From Cyanobacteria bacterium UBA7694 (GTDB lineage Bacteria; Cyanobacteriota; Sericytochromatia; UBA7694), in NCBI GenBank assembly GCA_002482705.1, contig DLGM01000209.1:1-6271 (forward strand): a DNA stretch of 6,271 nucleotides, given 5' to 3'. Within the stretch, counting starts at the first letter, position 1. Each line of letters opens with the position of its first letter. Both the position numbers and the translations under genes were made by a program. Shown piece by piece: positions 4,247 through 6,271 of the stretch. The notes beneath the pieces were generated by a model. It worked only from the letters and a program-made list of their open reading frames with translations. It was not told the origin of the DNA and ran no database searches.

Positions 4247-5957
4247 ACATCGCCAGGTAGGCTTGTTCGACTGCTGTGACAAAACCGGGGCCATCCATCA
4301 CCGCTGAAGCCTGAAAGCGCTGGCGTAGGTTGGCCCGGTAAGCGGCCAGACGTTCCGGCATACGCCCCAGGGCAATGGCAGTCTGTACATAAGCTTCCGG
4401 GCTATTGACCACCAGTTCGGGAGCCTGTACTGCATGCAGCAGCGAAATGCTGGTGCGTACGCCATCGCCATCATAAGCCAGGACCGGAACCCCCATCCAC
4501 AGGGCATCACAGGTGGTCATGCCACCCGTATAGGGAAAACTGTCCAGCACCAAGTCGATGTGTTGAAACCACTGTAAATGTTCCACATGGGTGGTGGCCC
4601 CGTGGAAATCCAGGCGCTCCGGGGCGATGCCCAAGGAGCCAAACGCTGCTTTAAGCGCAGCAGCCGACTCGGTGTGATATCCCCCGCCTTTGAAGCTGAG
4701 GCAAGCTTCAGGCAGGGCCGCCAGTATCTTGCTCCATAAGGCAATCAGTGGGCGGTTCAGCTTGCGCGGGGGGTGGGGGCAGCCCAAAGTCAGGGGTTGA
4801 CCCGGAGGGCGAGTGACAGCCACTTTTTGAGCGGCTGGATCCGGCTGCCAGTGAATTTGGCTGGGCAAATGCCAAAGTTGTTCACTGAAGTGAGCTGTTC
4901 GTTCCGGTGGGGTGGCCCAGGCATCGGAAAATTGCCAATCGATGGTGGAGAGCCCGGTGGTAAAGACCCAGCCAAAGGCGCTGATTTGTAAGGGGGCGGG
5001 GCGCAGAGCCATAACGCCGAGACGGTGGTCTTGGGTGTGCCCAGAGAGATCAACCAGAATATCAATCTGATCCGCCTGAATCTGGGTGCCGACGGCCACA
5101 TCCGATTGCCCGCGAATGCTGCGCCAACCTTCTGTATGGGTGATAAAACGCTGCGTCCAATCGTCTTGGCGCAGCCCTTGGTGGTAAGCAAAAATGCAGA
5201 AGCGCTCCCGGTCGTATTGTTCAAATAGGGGTAAAAAATTGTGGGCTGCTGCATGGCGACCAAAATCGCCGGAAAGGTAACCTATGTGGATGCGTTGACG
5301 CCCCTTCTTGGGTTGGGGGCGTACCACGGAAGGCCAGTATTTTCCCCACTTGCAAAAAGCGGCGAAGCGTTCACTATCTTGTAAATGGGGGTGCAGCAGC
5401 AGGTTGTATAACAGGTTTGAGTGACGCAACCGATCGGGATCGCGGCTCACGGCAAGGGTATAGGCGTCCAAGGCCTGATCGTGGGCAAGTATTTCTCGGT
5501 AGCTACGCCCAATCACATAATGGGGGTCGGCCCAGGTCGGGGCCAATGTGGCTGCGTGTTGGGCGAGGGCAATGGCTGCGTGATAAGCGCCCATACGATG
5601 GGCGATCAGCGCGCGGTTGCTCCAGATCTGGGCCTGCCGGGGAGCCAGCTCTAAAGCCCGGTCTAGGGCTGTGGCAGCAGCGGGCAGATCGCCACGGGCT
5701 TCTTGTACCAAGGCCCAGTTGCTGAGGGCTTCTGGCCATTGGGGGCGCAGATGTAAGGCCCGTAGCAGCAGGTGATGGGCCCCTTCCAATTGCCCCTGGG
5801 CAAACAGGGCCATGCCCAATAAGTGCAGGGCATCCGGTTGATTCGGATTGGCCTGCAAAATCGTGCGGTATTGTTTTTCTGCCGTTGCATGTTCGCCCGC
5901 TTGTTGGTCTTGCAGGGCCTGGTTGAGTTGGGCGTAAAGGGCTGGGTTTAAGGGCAT
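4218..5957 (-). CDS. TPR-containing GT41 glycosyltransferase (SPINDLY/O-GlcNAc transferase type)
   Basis: A 579-residue cytosolic enzyme expected to transfer a sugar from a nucleotide donor to protein Ser/Thr or Asn; donor and target are not readable from sequence. Residues 7-176 contain about five TPR units (for example AEKQYRTILQANPNQPDALHL), the usual acceptor-recognition superhelix. The catalytic region follows: N-Cat with HIGYLSGDFGRHAAAH (223-239; H235 aligns with human OGT H498) and ILVDLSGHTQDHRLG (300-314), then C-Cat with KLNRPLIALWSKIL (399-412; K399 aligns with OGT K842), DLVLDSFPYTGGMTTCDALWMGVPV (468-492) and a C-terminal helix pair. The usual FNxxxK loop reads PHPPRK here, a local variant. 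No signal peptide is present. The start at 5957 has only a weak AAAG upstream; the only nearby upstream ATG (5973) is closed by a stop three codons later. It is divergent from the kinase gene by 90 bases. Confidence 0.92.
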   Translation of the reverse strand: MPLNPALYAQLNQALQDQQAGEHATAEKQYRTILQANPNQPDALHLLGMALFAQGQLEGAHHLLLRALHLRPQWPEALSNWALVQEARGDLPAAATALDRALELAPRQAQIWSNRALIAHRMGAYHAAIALAQHAATLAPTWADPHYVIGRSYREILAHDQALDAYTLAVSRDPDRLRHSNLLYNLLLHPHLQDSERFAAFCKWGKYWPSVVRPQPKKGRQRIHIGYLSGDFGRHAAAHNFLPLFEQYDRERFCIFAYHQGLRQDDWTQRFITHTEGWRSIRGQSDVAVGTQIQADQIDILVDLSGHTQDHRLGVMALRPAPLQISAFGWVFTTGLSTIDWQFSDAWATPPERTAHFSEQLWHLPSQIHWQPDPAAQKVAVTRPPGQPLTLGCPHPPRKLNRPLIALWSKILAALPEACLSFKGGGYHTESAAALKAAFGSLGIAPERLDFHGATTHVEHLQWFQHIDLVLDSFPYTGGMTTCDALWMGVPVLAYDGDGVRTSISLLHAVQAPELVVNSPEAYVQTAIALGRMPERLAAYRANLRQRFQASAVMDGPGFVTAVEQAYLAMFSRLPKTGE

Positions 5958-6014
5958 GTCTTTAGGATAACATGCACGATTTTGGGGTTTCGGGCAGGCT
6001 TGTTGAATTACCGG

Positions 6015-6020
6015 TACAAT
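6015..6020 (+). promoter_or_regulatory. Candidate -10 element of the kinase gene
   Basis: TACAAT matches five of six sigma70 -10 bases and lies 27 bases before the ATG at 6048. No convincing -35 hexamer is found 16-18 bases upstream, and there is no extended TGn. The element overlaps an 8-base palindrome, TACCGGTA (6009-6016), which could be a regulator site replacing the missing -35. Confidence 0.3.
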
Positions 6021-6047
6021 GAAGCAAACACTGCGGGGAGAAGACCG

Positions 6048-6271
6048 ATGGCAGAACCGGGCACAATCCTAAAAGCGCGTTATCGCTTAGACAAAATTCT
6101 GGGGCAGGGTGGTTTTTCGACCACCTGGCAGGCCCAAAACTTGGATACAGACACGGTTTGTGCAATTAAAGAAGTGAATTCGGCCCTGATCGGTGACTGG
6201 AAAAGCCTGGAGCTGTTCGAGCGTGAAGCGGGGGTTTTGTCCCATTTGGAGCATCCCCATATTCCCCGCTT
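6048..6271 (+). CDS. Ser/Thr protein kinase, N-lobe (cut by right edge)
   Basis: The first 74 codons of a Hanks-type Ser/Thr kinase. The ATG at 6048 follows a strong Shine-Dalgarno sequence, GGGGAG (6035-6040), with seven-base spacing. The kinase fold begins at once: YRLDKILGQGGFSTTW (residues 12-27) is the Gly-rich ATP-binding loop, CAIKEV contains the invariant Lys K41, FEREAGVLSHLEHPHIP contains the alpha-C Glu E60 and the conserved HPHI segment. Catalytic HRD and DFG motifs would lie beyond the window, so activity cannot be judged. There is no N-terminal extension; any sensor, TPR or membrane part must be C-terminal. It is divergent from the GT41 glycosyltransferase. Confidence 0.92.
   Translation, partial: MAEPGTILKARYRLDKILGQGGFSTTWQAQNLDTDTVCAIKEVNSALIGDWKSLELFEREAGVLSHLEHPHIPR

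Noticed and set aside
5271..5284. GAAAGGTAAC identical to the MerR-gene operator region, inside the GT41 gene
   Set aside because: It lies in well-supported coding sequence (GYLSGDF region), lacks the second repeat and the TG end, so it is probably coincidence.

Overview
The window reads as bacterial chromosome of moderate GC: tightly packed genes, Shine-Dalgarno starts, and a gene set rich in eukaryote-like signalling and protein-protein interaction modules (subtilase, glycogen-binding module, TPR proteins, SPINDLY-type O-GlcNAc transferase, Ser/Thr kinase). That repertoire suits free-living or predatory lineages with complex regulation (for example Cyanobacteria-related Vampirovibrionia, Myxococcota, Planctomycetota), but nothing here fixes the phylum. 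I see no rRNA, tRNA, CRISPR array, insertion sequence or phage gene.

Layout. Bases 1-168 are the first 56 codons of a leftward gene of unknown function that runs off the left edge. Bases 169-445 are a 277-base divergent intergenic region holding two inverted repeats (193-222 and 284-306) and two GTAACTG motifs. A probable two-gene rightward unit follows: a 64-aa zinc-ribbon-like protein that seems to have lost half of its metal site (446-640), then, 15 bases on, a 637-aa cytosolic-looking S8 serine protease (656-2569). The protease has an unusual N-terminal domain that resembles a catalytically dead tyrosine-recombinase fold and ends in a CBM48/AMPK-type glycogen-binding module. It converges, with a 4-base gap, on a leftward TPR plus coiled-coil protein (2574-3464).

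The second divergent region (3465-3655) carries a recognisable promoter for the rightward MerR-like gene (3656-4246), with two 22-base-spaced operator-like repeats over its -10 element and its ribosome binding site, and a weaker leftward promoter for the TPR gene. The MerR-like gene overlaps the end of a leftward TPR plus GT41 glycosyltransferase gene (4218-5957) by 29 bases. After a 90-base divergent gap, the N-lobe of a Ser/Thr protein kinase starts at 6048 and runs off the right edge.

How the genes may work together: the clearest unit is the zinc-ribbon/protease pair. The divergent glycosyltransferase and kinase both act, by family, on Ser/Thr side chains. The GTAACTG motif appears in the 5' regions of both the zinc-ribbon/protease unit and the MerR-like gene, so the MerR-like protein may control both; this is inference. 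The most unusual single object is the three-part protease.
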